In this document: positions 1 through 9,728 of the stretch, piece after piece | How the letters are laid out: every line of letters begins with the position of its first letter | How positions within the stretch are numbered: the stretch's first letter is position 1 | Assembly (NCBI RefSeq): GCF_900103035.1 | Contig: NZ_FMWO01000056.1 | Span: 61,726 to 125,725, forward strand | Source of the DNA: Nitrosomonas mobilis | Lineage (GTDB): Bacteria; Pseudomonadota; Gammaproteobacteria; Burkholderiales; Nitrosomonadaceae | Direction of reading: 5' to 3' | Length of the DNA: 64,000 nucleotides | Program-made: the position numbers and the translations under genes | Notes under the pieces: model-generated | Databases searched by the model: none | What the model was told of the DNA's origin: nothing | The model's input: only the letters and a program-made list of their open reading frames with translations

Positions 1-1
1 G

Positions 2-277
2 GTAGACGACATCAAACAGATATCGCTGGCAGGCCGACCCAGCCGAGCGATATTTTTATTCCTGCATTTGCATGATCTGACCGGTGAAACCATCCGCGTT
101 AACTGGTTTTTTCAGGGCCGATCGGTCGCACAAGTGCTGCTACCGGTCGGAAACAATGATTGGCGAACCTATTCCAGCAAGATGCTGAATGCCAGGCGTC
201 TGGGAAACTGGCATGTCACTGCGCAAGACTCATCCGACAGCCTACTGGCAGAATTTCTGTTTGAGGTGACACCGTGA
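2..277 (+). CDS. DUF2914-type protein, 3' part (runs off the left edge)
   Basis: The frame is open from the first bases of the window to the stop at 275-277, so the start lies upstream and only about 91 residues are seen. The visible part has the DUF2914 pattern: a Trp-containing strand (NWFFQGR), then WRTYSSK, then GNWHV and a C-terminal EFLFEV strand. DUF2914 is usually the C-terminal domain of membrane or periplasmic proteins of unknown function. The stop overlaps the GTG start of the NUDIX gene (GTGA), which suggests translational coupling. An internal ATG at 68 is probably not the real start. The family call is from pattern recognition and is moderately sure. Confidence 0.6.
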   Translation, partial: VDDIKQISLAGRPSRAIFLFLHLHDLTGETIRVNWFFQGRSVAQVLLPVGNNDWRTYSSKMLNARRLGNWHVTAQDSSDSLLAEFLFEVTP

Positions 278-813
278 AATATTGCAGCCATTGCAGCAAT
301 GAAGTCACACTACGCATACCGGAAGGCGACACACTACCCCGCTATGTCTGTCTACATTGTCAATTGATTCATTACCAGAATCCCAAAATGGTGGTTGGTT
401 GCATACCAGAATGGGAAGATCGCATCCTGCTGTGCCGGCGCGCAATCGAACCGCACAGGGGTAAATGGACGCTACCTGCGGGCTTCATGGAAAACAACGA
501 AACCCTGCCGCAAGGTGCTGCGCGCGAAACGCTGGAAGAGGCGAACGCCCGCGTGGAAATTCTCGACCTCTATGCCGCCTATAGCCTGCCGCACATCAGC
601 CAGGTTTATCTCCTGTTTCGCGCTAAACTGCTTGATCTGGATTTCTCTCCGGGAATCGAAAGCCTGGAAGTCAAGTTGTTTGAAGAACGCGATATTCCAT
701 GGAATGAGATCGCTTTTCAGGTAATTCGAACGTCACTTGAGCGTTTTTTGTTGGAACGCCGCACCGGTGCGCCTGTCTTTCATACAGGGAAAATTGATCG
801 CAGTCCAATCTGA
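274..813 (+). CDS. NUDIX hydrolase with N-terminal zinc ribbon
   Basis: This 179-aa protein has a four-cysteine zinc ribbon (C4, C7, C26, C29) followed by a NUDIX domain. The NUDIX box runs from G70 through E76 to R84-E85-T-L-E88-E89; the usual Gly just after it is replaced by Asn. Such proteins hydrolyse nucleoside diphosphates linked to another group (ADP-ribose, NADH, FAD and similar). The zinc-ribbon architecture resembles the NudC/YjaD and COG1051 groups, but the substrate cannot be told from sequence. Translation starts at a GTG overlapping the previous stop by GTGA. The protein is cytoplasmic, with no signal peptide. Confidence 0.88.
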   Translation: MKYCSHCSNEVTLRIPEGDTLPRYVCLHCQLIHYQNPKMVVGCIPEWEDRILLCRRAIEPHRGKWTLPAGFMENNETLPQGAARETLEEANARVEILDLYAAYSLPHISQVYLLFRAKLLDLDFSPGIESLEVKLFEERDIPWNEIAFQVIRTSLERFLLERRTGAPVFHTGKIDRSPI

Positions 814-845
814 TCCACAATTCTTCGGCTACGGATGCTCCTGCC

Positions 846-1517
846 ATGAAAAAAATATTGCCGTATTTTACCTTCCGGCTGGTTTGTTTGCTGTTATGGT
901 CTCTCAGTATCCCCTCGCCAACCGTATTGGCCGCCGATCAGGCGGCTCCAGCCTCGAATGACGCGCGGCTGGAAATATGGCCAGTGAATGAAGCCAATGA
1001 GCCCGATGAATCTACCCTACTCCTGCGCTATGAACACGCACTAAGCGGGCTGCAGGAAGGAATAACCAATCCGTCACTGGCCATCTATCAGGATGGTTAT
1101 ATTAGAGTGTTTTACCCCTCTTACATGAAACAGGGGGGAATCTATGCTGCCCGCTTGAGTCCAGTCAGCCTGGAAAACCTTTGGCAGGAACTCACGGATC
1201 CCCGTCTGCTGCAATTCGATCCACAGAAAATCCGCAGCGAAATCAGTTTACTGAAACGCAGCAGAAACGAACGGCCTTCGCTGAGACAAGGTAAATCTGA
1301 CGAGGTGACCGCTGTGGTGGAATTTTATCCCGATCGTTGGCAAGTGCATCCAGTGTCCGTACTGGGTAAGCTTGACGAGAAAAAAACAATCTCCTGGTAC
1401 GGACTGAGAACCGACGCAATGCGCTATACAGGAGTTGCGGAAATACAGCTGCTTTACGAGATTTGTGAACAATTTGACAGCATCATGCGAAGTAATCAGC
1501 TTAGGAAAATTCCGTAA
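846..1517 (+). CDS. exported hypothetical protein
   Basis: This 223-aa protein starts with a clear signal peptide: a KK n-region, a hydrophobic stretch and a likely cleavage after VLAA near residue 30. The mature part is soluble and mixed alpha/beta in composition, and I recognise no family. It ends 5 nt before the GTG of the zincin metalloprotease, so the two genes are probably co-transcribed and both products go to the periplasm or outside. A role linked to the protease, as chaperone, inhibitor or substrate, is only a guess from this adjacency. Confidence 0.65.
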   Translation: MKKILPYFTFRLVCLLLWSLSIPSPTVLAADQAAPASNDARLEIWPVNEANEPDESTLLLRYEHALSGLQEGITNPSLAIYQDGYIRVFYPSYMKQGGIYAARLSPVSLENLWQELTDPRLLQFDPQKIRSEISLLKRSRNERPSLRQGKSDEVTAVVEFYPDRWQVHPVSVLGKLDEKKTISWYGLRTDAMRYTGVAEIQLLYEICEQFDSIMRSNQLRKIP

Positions 1518-1522
1518 CAGGC

Positions 1523-2845
1523 GTGCATACACCGTTCTTAAGAAAGCTGGTAGCGACAGCAAGCCTGTTAGCTTTGATTCCGGCACAAGCTGGAGTGTTC
1601 ATGTTCAGCGACCAGTCTGCGAATATCATTACTCACCCGACTGGTTACAGTGGAAGAGGCGGTGAGCTCTCCGTCTCGGTTGGTGTAGTCTCACCCGAAA
1701 TGGCAATCCCTACGCTCAATGCCATCAATACCTGGAATAACCTGAAGCCAATACTTGGCAATATTATCAAGACCAACCATAACGTACCGAATGATCAATT
1801 TGACTTTGAATCGGTGTTACTGCATGAATTAGGACATTGCATTGGCCTTAACCACCCCACTCTGTCTTCAGAGTCGGGCTTGAGCGGGCCCGACCGGAAC
1901 TACACCAAAACCATGCGGGGTGCGAATAATATGCTTGATTTGCATCCCGGACTCGATGGCGTCATTGGATCCAATGATGATCAGCGTAATGATGATGTCA
2001 ATCTCTTCTGGTTCCATCGGGAAAGCAACAATCCTTTCGCCAATCCGCCGACGGTAGATAGCACCACGTACAGTCGGGATCTGCACGACCTGCCTCCCGG
2101 CCATTTATTTGCAGCCAATGCAAACCTGGAAACCGCTCGACTGCTAGGTTTCCAGAATTCAGAGGCCATCATGCAGCAAGGTATCTCGGCGGGCGAAACC
2201 CACCGGGCGCTGAGCATGGACGACACCACGACCCTGCGCTTGGCTATGAGCGGTTTCGATAGAGAGGCTGGAACAAATGATGATTACACACTTGCACTCG
2301 AATTTGCCGGTGTAACCGATACCGCCGATATTGTCGTCAGCTTCAATTCAACTGGCTTTTCCTCTTGTGAAATCAACGCCACCGAATCAAAGCCCGGCCA
2401 CTTTGTCGTCAGAAAAGCCAATATTTATTTCAATGACAATATTAAATGGTTTTTCAATACGGTATCCAATGCTCAACCAAATCTCACAATTACCGCCAAT
2501 AATGCCAGAGGTAGCGTATCGGTATCGCAAAATGATCAGCTGTTGATCGATATTTCGCTGTTGCCAGGCGTTCATGAACAAACTCCAGCCGATTACTGGT
2601 TACGCGCCGAAACGCCAGTAGGACGGTATTGGCTAAACGATCAACTGGAATTTGTTCGATCAGATCTGTCGATTCGTGCCTACGGCGGATCGCTAGTTTC
2701 ACTTGACCGCTTTTCTGTGTTCAATAACCTGGCAAACGGACTGCCGCTGGGAGAATACAGGTTAACGTTCGCGGTTGACGATAATCAAGATGTAATATTT
2801 GATGGTAACTTTGCCGACACTATCACCATCAACATCACTCCCTAA
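1523..2845 (+). CDS. secreted matrixin-like zinc metalloprotease
   Basis: This 440-aa protein has a signal peptide ending near IPAQA (about residue 23). Its extended zinc-binding motif is HELGHCIGLNH: His101, Glu102, His105, Gly108 and His111, which is the HExxHxxGxxH signature of metzincins and matrixin-like peptidases. Zinc is bound by three His and Glu acts as general base. The C-terminal half is beta-rich, resembling an adhesion or substrate-binding module. The start is GTG at 1523, 5 nt after the preceding stop. The C-terminus is complete, ending at 2845 before the convergent mutM. The substrate is unknown. Confidence 0.8.
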   Translation: MHTPFLRKLVATASLLALIPAQAGVFMFSDQSANIITHPTGYSGRGGELSVSVGVVSPEMAIPTLNAINTWNNLKPILGNIIKTNHNVPNDQFDFESVLLHELGHCIGLNHPTLSSESGLSGPDRNYTKTMRGANNMLDLHPGLDGVIGSNDDQRNDDVNLFWFHRESNNPFANPPTVDSTTYSRDLHDLPPGHLFAANANLETARLLGFQNSEAIMQQGISAGETHRALSMDDTTTLRLAMSGFDREAGTNDDYTLALEFAGVTDTADIVVSFNSTGFSSCEINATESKPGHFVVRKANIYFNDNIKWFFNTVSNAQPNLTITANNARGSVSVSQNDQLLIDISLLPGVHEQTPADYWLRAETPVGRYWLNDQLEFVRSDLSIRAYGGSLVSLDRFSVFNNLANGLPLGEYRLTFAVDDNQDVIFDGNFADTITINITP

Positions 2846-2963
2846 GGCTATATCGTACCTGTCGGAAACCCTGCTAATACCCAAAGCAAGCGGATGAATC
2901 CGGTGCGAGAATCATGGTTGACGTCAATCCGGATCTGGTAAATGATTGACCAAGGATGTCGAT

Positions 2964-3788
2964 TCAGCCAGATTGGGGCTGACATTCAGGACAGAAATAG
3001 GTTGCACGCTGGCCTTGTACGATTTTTTGAATACCTGCGCCACACCGCAGGCAGGGTTGATTGGTCCGGGCATAAACCTGATAGTATTGCTGAAAATAAC
3101 CGGGACGGCCTGCGCTGTCGGTGAAATCACGCAGACTGCTACCACCAGCGGTGATCGCGCTGGTCAGCGTCAGCTTAATGGCGTCAGCCAATCGATTACA
3201 TTGTTGTCGGTCAAGCTGACCGGCGGCGCATAATGGGGATACACCAGCTTGAAAAAGGGCTTCATTGGCATAGATGTTGCCGACACCAACGACAATATGC
3301 TGATTCATCACCGCCTGTTTGATGCTGATGCCGCGCTTGCGGGTTCCATGGAACAACACATCCGTATTGAAATAATCACTCAGTGGCTCCGGACCTAACC
3401 GCTTGAGCAACGGGTGCTGCGAAATATCTTCCTGCCACCATAGCACCGCACCAAAACGACGTGGATCACGCAGACGCAGGATATTGCCGTTGGTAAGTTG
3501 CAGTTCGAAATGATCGTGCACCTGGGGTGGCAGATCGACCGACAGAACCCGCAAGCTGCCGGACATGCCCAGGTGAATGATCAACGTACCGGTACTGCAA
3601 TTGAGTAACAGATATTTAGCGCGCCGCGTAACTGACTGGATTTGCTGCCCGGGCAGAGACGATGAGATTTCAGGTGCAATCGGCCAACGCAGTGCGGCAT
3701 TACGTACTGTTACCGCGTTGATATGTTGTCCGGTGAGATGTGCGGCGATCCCACGTCGAGTAATCTCGACTTCAGGTAACTCGGGCAT
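2964..3788 (-). CDS. mutM: formamidopyrimidine-DNA glycosylase (Fpg/MutM)
   Basis: This 274-aa protein begins MPELPEVE: after Met removal Pro2 is the Schiff-base nucleophile and Glu3 the helper acid. The enzyme excises 8-oxoguanine and Fapy lesions and nicks the strand by beta/delta elimination. The C-terminus carries the zinc finger (CLRCG ... FCPEC) and the conserved QRATYFCP segment that contacts DNA. Length and ends are typical of the family. It lies just downstream of the ABC exporter genes on the same strand, 17 nt after the GldG-like stop, so it may be read from the same transcript. Confidence 0.96.
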   Translation of the reverse strand: MPELPEVEITRRGIAAHLTGQHINAVTVRNAALRWPIAPEISSSLPGQQIQSVTRRAKYLLLNCSTGTLIIHLGMSGSLRVLSVDLPPQVHDHFELQLTNGNILRLRDPRRFGAVLWWQEDISQHPLLKRLGPEPLSDYFNTDVLFHGTRKRGISIKQAVMNQHIVVGVGNIYANEALFQAGVSPLCAAGQLDRQQCNRLADAIKLTLTSAITAGGSSLRDFTDSAGRPGYFQQYYQVYARTNQPCLRCGAGIQKIVQGQRATYFCPECQPQSG

Positions 3789-3805
3789 GCTTCAGAAATA
3801 CCGTA

Positions 3806-5155
3806 TTACCGGCGTTTGCGTCGCCAGTTGATCAGCATTCCACTTACCAGAAATAGCAGCGGCACTCCGACCAACACTACGATTGTAATGAAATTTAATT
3901 CAGACTGACTTAATACCAGGCGATGATCAATGGTGGCTCGTGGTTGAATAGTAATCAGACGTTCATCACCCGCCAGCCAGTTAACTATATTGACACCCAG
4001 ATCAAGGTTACCACCATTCCCCAGGTAAGTATTCGCCAAAAAATAGCCGCTGCCCACCACGACTACCCGTTGCTCTCGGTCATCCACAACGCGGTTCAAG
4101 GCGACAGCAACACTGAATGGCCCCTTGGCATCCTTTTCTGCATTGAACGTAGGCTCATCCGTAATTATGCCGGTCTCGGCCCATCCTTCTGAGGCAACCT
4201 CGACCAGCACGCTACGTTGCCATTGAGAGTTATCTTCCAAGATCAATGGACGCGCAAAGGGAAACACGGTAATAAAATCAAACTGCCGGGTCACCGCATG
4301 TGGCTGATAGCCAACCCCAAGAGCAAATGTAAGCGGGGCATTAAGCTGTTTTGCCTGCGGATCGACAATCACGCCTGGGGCAAAACCGATTCCCAATGCC
4401 TCGGCAAGTGGCTGCAGACCGTATAACTCTTCGCCGCCATCTACCAACCACAGCAGATTTCCGCCTTTGTCCAGATAATCGGTCAACTGGTCGACCTCAC
4501 CGGCAAGCAACTCAATCTGTGGTGACGCAATAACCAGAATATCGCTATTCTCTTGCGTTAACCCGTCATCCATCAGACTATAAGGCCTTGCCGCAAAACC
4601 GATAGCAGAAAGTTTCCTGCCAAAATCACCCAAATCACGATTGGCAATGCCATCGAGCTTGCGCTCGCCATGACCGGATAGCATGCTTAATTGCTTGATC
4701 TGCGGGCGAGCCAGGCGCATCAGCAGATTGGTGAATGCCTGTTCGTTGATCGATGTGAGTCGCGCCTCTCGCCCCTCATAATGCACGACCAGCTCGCCAT
4801 TCAGCTTGACACCCGCGGCCTGCGCTTGCTGGGGATACTCTGTCGGATCGACGAAAGACACATTGATATCCGGCTTGAAACGTTGATAATTACTGATAAA
4901 TCCGCTGATGATGCTGCGAATGTCTCCAAGCCTGGGATCCTGCCTAGTGGCATAAACGGTGACCTCAACCGGTCCGCCGAGTGCTTGCAGGGTATCGATA
5001 CTGGCTTGACTAAGGCTATTACGACCATTTTGGCTAATATCCCAATGAATGCGTTGCTGAGTCGCCCAATAGCCGGCCAAACCGATAAAGACAAGCAATA
5101 AAACCAGCTGCCAGCCCTTACGCCATTGTCGCCGCCTGTTGTTGTCCAGTTTCAT
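3806..5155 (-). CDS. GldG-like auxiliary component of an ABC transporter
   Basis: This 449-aa protein has an N-terminal transmembrane helix (about residues 16-33), a large extracytoplasmic region of the ABC-type uncharacterised transport domain, and a second transmembrane helix just before the basic C-terminal tail WRRKRR. It matches the GldG type of protein that accompanies a GldA ATPase and a GldF permease. Outside gliding bacteria the substrate of these exporters is unknown. The gene follows the permease by 14 nt in the same operon. Confidence 0.85.
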   Translation of the reverse strand: MKLDNNRRRQWRKGWQLVLLLVFIGLAGYWATQQRIHWDISQNGRNSLSQASIDTLQALGGPVEVTVYATRQDPRLGDIRSIISGFISNYQRFKPDINVSFVDPTEYPQQAQAAGVKLNGELVVHYEGREARLTSINEQAFTNLLMRLARPQIKQLSMLSGHGERKLDGIANRDLGDFGRKLSAIGFAARPYSLMDDGLTQENSDILVIASPQIELLAGEVDQLTDYLDKGGNLLWLVDGGEELYGLQPLAEALGIGFAPGVIVDPQAKQLNAPLTFALGVGYQPHAVTRQFDFITVFPFARPLILEDNSQWQRSVLVEVASEGWAETGIITDEPTFNAEKDAKGPFSVAVALNRVVDDREQRVVVVGSGYFLANTYLGNGGNLDLGVNIVNWLAGDERLITIQPRATIDHRLVLSQSELNFITIVVLVGVPLLFLVSGMLINWRRKRR

Positions 5156-5169
5156 ATCAAACTCGCTCG

Positions 5170-5904
5170 TTAGCGTATGTTTGCCAACCTGGATACTGTC
5201 AATGTCAGAAAAATAACCATGAAAAATATCATGAAAATGACGCTGAAAGAATCAATAATTCCCAAGTTGAAGTGCTCATAATGCCGGAATGGAGAAAAAT
5301 CATGGATGACGCTTTCAGCATCAAGCGATACGATATCAATCATCCAGAAACAAAGCAGCACGCCGAAACTGCCAAGCGCTGCAATGGCGGGATGTGCGGT
5401 CAGGCTGGATATATACAGGCCGAGCGAAGCGAAACAGCCTGCCAGTAAAATCAGTCCAATGACATTACTGAATAACAAGCCAAAATCCAGCGTGCCACCC
5501 ATCAGCAGGAAAAATGACAGAACAACAATCAATAGCGGTATTGTGAGCAGAAACAGCAGTAGCGCAAAAAACTTGGCCATCACGATTGCAAATCCGGAAA
5601 CCGGAGCACTCAACAGCATCACCAATGTCTGATTGCGTTTCTCCTCAGCCAGCAAGCGCATACTCATGATAGGCGTCACCATCAGCAGAATAATCGATGC
5701 CACTGAAAAAACCGGCGCGACAATTATCTCTGTGATACCAGGCGGATTGGCAAGTTGCATCAACTGCGGCTGAATTTCAAGAAAAGTATCGAGCCGTCCT
5801 AGAAAAACCCAGGCTAACACTAATTGTGTTAATGCCAGAAACGACCATACCAAGGACGAAGCCAATAACAATCGCAATTCCTTGCGGATCATCACTAACA
5901 TCAT
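5170..5904 (-). CDS. ABC transporter permease (GldF/NosY-like)
   Basis: This 244-aa protein is very hydrophobic, with about six membrane helices, and fits the ABC-2 type permease subfamily (GldF, NosY). The segment MRLLAEEKRNQTLVMLLSAPV is the usual cytoplasmic coupling motif of the family. Its start overlaps the end of the ATPase gene by 4 nt, and the GldG-like gene follows closely, giving a complete three-gene exporter. The transported substrate cannot be deduced. Confidence 0.88.
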   Translation of the reverse strand: MMLVMIRKELRLLLASSLVWSFLALTQLVLAWVFLGRLDTFLEIQPQLMQLANPPGITEIIVAPVFSVASIILLMVTPIMSMRLLAEEKRNQTLVMLLSAPVSGFAIVMAKFFALLLFLLTIPLLIVVLSFFLLMGGTLDFGLLFSNVIGLILLAGCFASLGLYISSLTAHPAIAALGSFGVLLCFWMIDIVSLDAESVIHDFSPFRHYEHFNLGIIDSFSVIFMIFFMVIFLTLTVSRLANIR

Positions 5905-6656
5905 GACAACCCCGTGGCGGCTGTGTCTGATTGCGTCAATTGCTGGAAGATACTATCAAGTTTCTGATCTTGCTGCCTGAGACTATCGATCCTGGCATCC
6001 AGCATGGTTTTACCTTGATGCAGTATATGTACGCGATTACAGATATTCTCGACTTCCGACAAAACATGTGTTGAGAAAATGATGGCGTGATTTTGTTGCA
6101 GCATCAGTAACAATTGACGTATTTTCTGTATCTGATTTGGATCAAGCCCCGCAGTTGGCTCATCCAGAATGATCACTTCCGGCTGGTGAATAATTGCCTG
6201 CGCAATCCCGACACGCTGCTGAAAGCCCTTCGATAACACACCAATAATTTTTTTACCAACGCTCGCCAACTCGCAGTTATTTTTTGAGGTTTCCACCGCC
6301 TCTGCCAGCAACCTTTGCGGAATACCATGCAGTTCTGCAGCAAATCGCAAATATTCATCCACAGTAAGTTCTTTATATAGCGGTGGAATTTCTGGCAGGT
6401 AACCAATGTGCTGTTTTGCAGCAAGCGGATCAGCCAGTAAATCTATCCCGCAAATTTGTATATCCCCATTAGCCGGAAGCAGGTTACCCGTTAACATGCG
6501 TAGAACCGTACTTTTACCTGCGCCATTTGGCCCAAGAAAACCCAGAATGTCCCCTCGGTTCAATTGCAGATAAACATCACTGACAGCGACACTCGCGCCA
6601 AATGAATAACTCAGATTACTTGCGGAAACTGCTGGATTAAGATTATTCTGCTTCAC
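5901..6656 (-). CDS. ABC transporter ATP-binding protein (GldA-like)
   Basis: This 251-aa ATPase has all the motifs of the family: Walker A GPNGAGKST near residues 42-50, a degenerate signature LSKGFQQRVG, Walker B VIILDEPTAGLD, and the switch His in IIFSTHVLSE. It powers the permease encoded just downstream (4-nt overlap). It is the first gene of the minus-strand operon ATPase, permease, GldG-like, mutM. A promoter should lie in the 263-nt gap before ompA, but I could not assign -35/-10 boxes with confidence. Confidence 0.92.
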   Translation of the reverse strand: MKQNNLNPAVSASNLSYSFGASVAVSDVYLQLNRGDILGFLGPNGAGKSTVLRMLTGNLLPANGDIQICGIDLLADPLAAKQHIGYLPEIPPLYKELTVDEYLRFAAELHGIPQRLLAEAVETSKNNCELASVGKKIIGVLSKGFQQRVGIAQAIIHQPEVIILDEPTAGLDPNQIQKIRQLLLMLQQNHAIIFSTHVLSEVENICNRVHILHQGKTMLDARIDSLRQQDQKLDSIFQQLTQSDTAATGLS

Positions 6657-6919
6657 AACATCAATACTCTTTTATCTGCGTAAAATAGCACAATGTAACA
6701 ATCAATTTTTTCCAACCTGAAATATGCCACAGTGTGCCAAAAACACAACACTTGCGTTTGACAAAAATGAATGGATCAAACCATAATCCGCACCAGTGAT
6801 GCTTATAAAAATGTTTTGCAGATACAGATACGATTAAGGGACGAATCATGTCAACCCCCAGCTTCAGGGTGAAGATATGATGGTTGAAGAAAGGTTTTTA
6901 TTCATAAAGGAACAATAGC

Positions 6920-7600
6920 ATGAAAAATATTATGTTAACAAAGAAATATCTGATCAGCGCTACCGTCATTCCAGTACTGTTTTCCAGTGTGGCACTGGCG
7001 CACTCTCATATTGGCGTAACTGACAGACAAGGTTTTGCTCAAGCTGAAAAAACGGAGGCATACGCCGTTGATGATAATGGTGCCGTTGCAAGAAATTCAA
7101 CAGGGTTGTGCTGGCGCACCGGTTACTGGACGCCAGCGATGGCAATTTATGAATGTGATCCAGATCTCGTTAAATTGCCTGAAAAAATTGTAGAAGCGCC
7201 CGCACCAATACCAGTAACCGAACCAGAAAAAGTCTCTTTCTCTGCCGACGCTTTGTTTGATTTTGATAAAGCAGTACTAAAATCAGAAGGTCAACAAGCC
7301 TTGGATAGTTTTGCCAGTAATCTCCAGGGTGTCAATTACGATCTGATCATTGCGGTTGGTTATACAGACCGCATTGGTTCCGAAACCTACAATAAAAAGC
7401 TTTCCGTCAGACGTGCCGAAGCAGTCAAAAGCTACTTGGTTTCGCGCGGAATCAACCCTGACCAAATATTTACTGATGGAAAGGGTGAGGCAAACCCTGT
7501 TACTGGAGACACCTGCAAAGGTACCCGTGCAACTCGTGATCTGATCAATTGTTTAGCACCTGATCGCCGTGTTGAAATAGAAGTGGCCGGAACCAGATAA
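6920..7600 (+). CDS. OmpA-family outer-membrane/peptidoglycan-binding protein
   Basis: This 226-aa protein has a signal peptide (cleavage near VALAHS), a short central region and a C-terminal OmpA-like peptidoglycan-binding domain (about residues 105-222). Recognisable parts are FDFDKAVLKSEG, GYTDRIGSETYNKKLSVRRAEAV and the final DRRVEIEV. The N-terminal part is too short for an eight-stranded barrel, so it is more like a small periplasmic or lipoprotein-type OmpA protein anchored to the wall. A good RBS (AAAGGAA) precedes the ATG. A hairpin terminator follows the stop. Confidence 0.88.
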   Translation: MKNIMLTKKYLISATVIPVLFSSVALAHSHIGVTDRQGFAQAEKTEAYAVDDNGAVARNSTGLCWRTGYWTPAMAIYECDPDLVKLPEKIVEAPAPIPVTEPEKVSFSADALFDFDKAVLKSEGQQALDSFASNLQGVNYDLIIAVGYTDRIGSETYNKKLSVRRAEAVKSYLVSRGINPDQIFTDGKGEANPVTGDTCKGTRATRDLINCLAPDRRVEIEVAGTR

Positions 7601-7625
7601 TACATTTGATACTTCAATAGCTAAA

Positions 7626-7658
7626 CTAAAGAGCCCTGCCTTTGTGTGGGGCTTTTTA
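7626..7658 (+). terminator. Rho-independent terminator after the OmpA-family gene
   Basis: AAAGAGCCC, a short loop and GGGGCTTTTTAG form a GC-rich hairpin with a T run about 25 nt after the OmpA-family stop. It also separates that gene from the amidohydrolase start at 7679. Confidence 0.7.
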
Positions 7659-7678
7659 GTTTTGGGTACGATAGTTTT

Positions 7679-8995
7679 ATGGATAAACGTAACGTTGACA
7701 CGTTGCTCGAAGCGCGCTGGATCATTCCAGTAGAAGTAGAAGGCACTCTGGCAGAACATGCCATAGCAATCAATAATGGCCTGATTGAAGCTATCTTGCC
7801 GATCAGCGAGGCTAATTCTCGATATTACTCATCTAATCATATAAAACTCGATAACCATGCCATCATACCCGGCCTGATAAACTTGCATACCCATGCCGCC
7901 ATGACACTCATGCGTGGAGTGGCAGATGATCTGCCGCTGATGGCCTGGCTCAAAAACTATATCTGGCCAGCAGAATCCAGGCATGTCGATACTTGTTTTG
8001 TGCGAGATGGAACCATGTTGGCCTGTGCGGAAATGCTCAAGGGTGGTATCACCTGTTTTAACGATATGTATTTTTTTCCACAGGCAGCCGCTGATGTTGT
8101 TCTGGAATGTGGTATCAGGGCAGGGATCGGGGTAGTCGTCATCGATATGCCCAGCGCTTATGCGAGTGATGTCGATGACTATATAGACAAAGGGTTGGCG
8201 ATTCGGGATCATTGCCTGCAACAACCCTTACTCACCTTTTGCCTAGCGCCACATGCACCCTATTCCGTTAATGATCAGACGCTTACAAAAATCATGATCC
8301 TGGCAGAGCAGTTGCAGCTACCTGTTCACATACATCTACATGAAACTAAGGATGAAATTAAAAATAGCCTGGCAGAAAATGGCGTTCGCCCATTAATGCG
8401 ACTGCATAAACTTGGCCTTGTCAGTCCCAACTTGATCGCAGCACACATGATCCATCTGACCGACACCGAAATAGAACTATTCCATGAATATGGCGGGCAT
8501 ATAGCACATTGCCCAACATCCAATCTCAAGCTCGCCAGTGGTATCGCGCCTGTTGAAAAATTACTGCAAAAGGGAATAAACATTGGCATTGGAACCGATA
8601 GTGCGGCTAGCAACAATCGTCTCGATATGTTTGCAGAAATGCGCTTGACTGCTCTCCTGGCGAAAGGATATAGCGACAACGCCGAGGCAGTTCCTGCCCG
8701 TCAGGCCTTACGCATGGCGACATTAAATGGCGCCAGGGCAATGGGCCTGGATCAGATCACAGGCAGCCTCTCGCCTGGCAAAGCTGCTGACATTACTGCG
8801 GTTGATTTTTCGTCATCATCACTGTCCCCCTGCTTTGATCCAATCTCTCATCTCGTCTATGTGGCAGGACGTGAACAGGTCAGCCATGTTTGGGTTAATG
8901 GGCGACTGTTGCTCAATGAAGGAGAACTTGTTACGCTCGACGAAGCGGATATCATGCAACAGGCCAGGCGCTGGCAACACCGGCTCGTCAGTTGA
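7679..8995 (+). CDS. TRZ/ATZ-family amidohydrolase (MTA/SAH deaminase-like)
   Basis: The product is about 438 aa from ATG 7679. An upstream GTG in frame (7646) lies inside the terminator hairpin and is unlikely. Metal-binding motifs of the amidohydrolase superfamily are present: [11 protein letters not shown] near residue 62, HIHLHET, a later His in AAHMIHL, and GTDSAASNN. This pattern fits 5'-methylthioadenosine/S-adenosylhomocysteine deaminase and related deaminases. The next gene, the SAM-dependent methyltransferase ubiG, makes SAH, so SAH clearance is a reasonable but unproven role. It is soluble and cytoplasmic. Confidence 0.88.
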   Translation: MDKRNVDTLLEARWIIPVEVEGTLAEHAIAINNGLIEAILPISEANSRYYSSNHIKLDNHAIIPGLINLHTHAAMTLMRGVADDLPLMAWLKNYIWPAESRHVDTCFVRDGTMLACAEMLKGGITCFNDMYFFPQAAADVVLECGIRAGIGVVVIDMPSAYASDVDDYIDKGLAIRDHCLQQPLLTFCLAPHAPYSVNDQTLTKIMILAEQLQLPVHIHLHETKDEIKNSLAENGVRPLMRLHKLGLVSPNLIAAHMIHLTDTEIELFHEYGGHIAHCPTSNLKLASGIAPVEKLLQKGINIGIGTDSAASNNRLDMFAEMRLTALLAKGYSDNAEAVPARQALRMATLNGARAMGLDQITGSLSPGKAADITAVDFSSSSLSPCFDPISHLVYVAGREQVSHVWVNGRLLLNEGELVTLDEADIMQQARRWQHRLVS

Positions 8996-9017
8996 ATTTT
9001 CAGGAAAAGTAAAACAT

Positions 9018-9725
9018 ATGAAAGAAAATAATGAAATTAACGCAGATCCAATGGAATTGGAAAAATTCAGCCAGCTGGCTCACCGCTGGTGGGATCCACA
9101 AAGCGAATTTAAACCGCTGCATGAAATCAATCCCCTTCGTTTGGACTATATTGACGAAATCGCGCACATCAAAGGAAAAATAACCATAGATGTCGGATGC
9201 GGCGGCGGCATTCTGTCTGAAGCGATGGCAGCCAGAGGTGCCATCGTAACGGGAATCGATCTCAGCGATAAAGCACTAAAGGTAGCAGAACTACATTTGC
9301 TCGAAAGTGGTCATCATGTAGATTATCGAAAAATAACTGTGGAATCGATGGCAATCGAAAATCCACACCAGTACGATGTCGTCACCTGCATGGAAATGTT
9401 GGAGCATGTTCCTAACCCGGCCAGTATAATTCAATCCTGCGCACGGCTTGCCAAACCCAACGGGTGGGTATTCTTTTCTACGCTAAACCGCAACCCCAAG
9501 TCTTACCTGTACGCAATCATCGGCGCAGAATACATCCTCAACCTACTGCCACGTGGCACACATGAATACGCAAGATTCATCAAACCAGCCGAGTTGGCTC
9601 GCATGGCACGCAACGCCGGACTGACCGACGCAAAAATAATTGGCATGACCTACAATCCTATTACCAAAATTTATGCCTTGGAAAATGATACCAGCGTCAA
9701 CTACATTATGGCATTTCGTGCCTGA
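9018..9725 (+). CDS. ubiG: ubiquinone biosynthesis O-methyltransferase UbiG
   Basis: This 235-aa class I SAM methyltransferase carries out the two O-methylations of ubiquinone synthesis. It begins [17 protein letters not shown] and has the family's [11 protein letters not shown] segment and the SAM-binding motif [12 protein letters not shown], with [10 protein letters not shown] further on. The open frame extends further upstream into the amidohydrolase gene, but ATG 9018 fits the family start and lies 22 nt after the amidohydrolase stop. It is followed 3 nt later by gph, an order (ubiG-gph) seen in many proteobacteria. Confidence 0.95.
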   Translation: MKENNEINADPMELEKFSQLAHRWWDPQSEFKPLHEINPLRLDYIDEIAHIKGKITIDVGCGGGILSEAMAARGAIVTGIDLSDKALKVAELHLLESGHHVDYRKITVESMAIENPHQYDVVTCMEMLEHVPNPASIIQSCARLAKPNGWVFFSTLNRNPKSYLYAIIGAEYILNLLPRGTHEYARFIKPAELARMARNAGLTDAKIIGMTYNPITKIYALENDTSVNYIMAFRA

Positions 9726-9728
9726 TCA

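Noticed and set aside
8727..9017. N-terminal extension of the ubiG frame
   Set aside because: It overlaps the amidohydrolase coding region, and ATG 9018 matches the family start.
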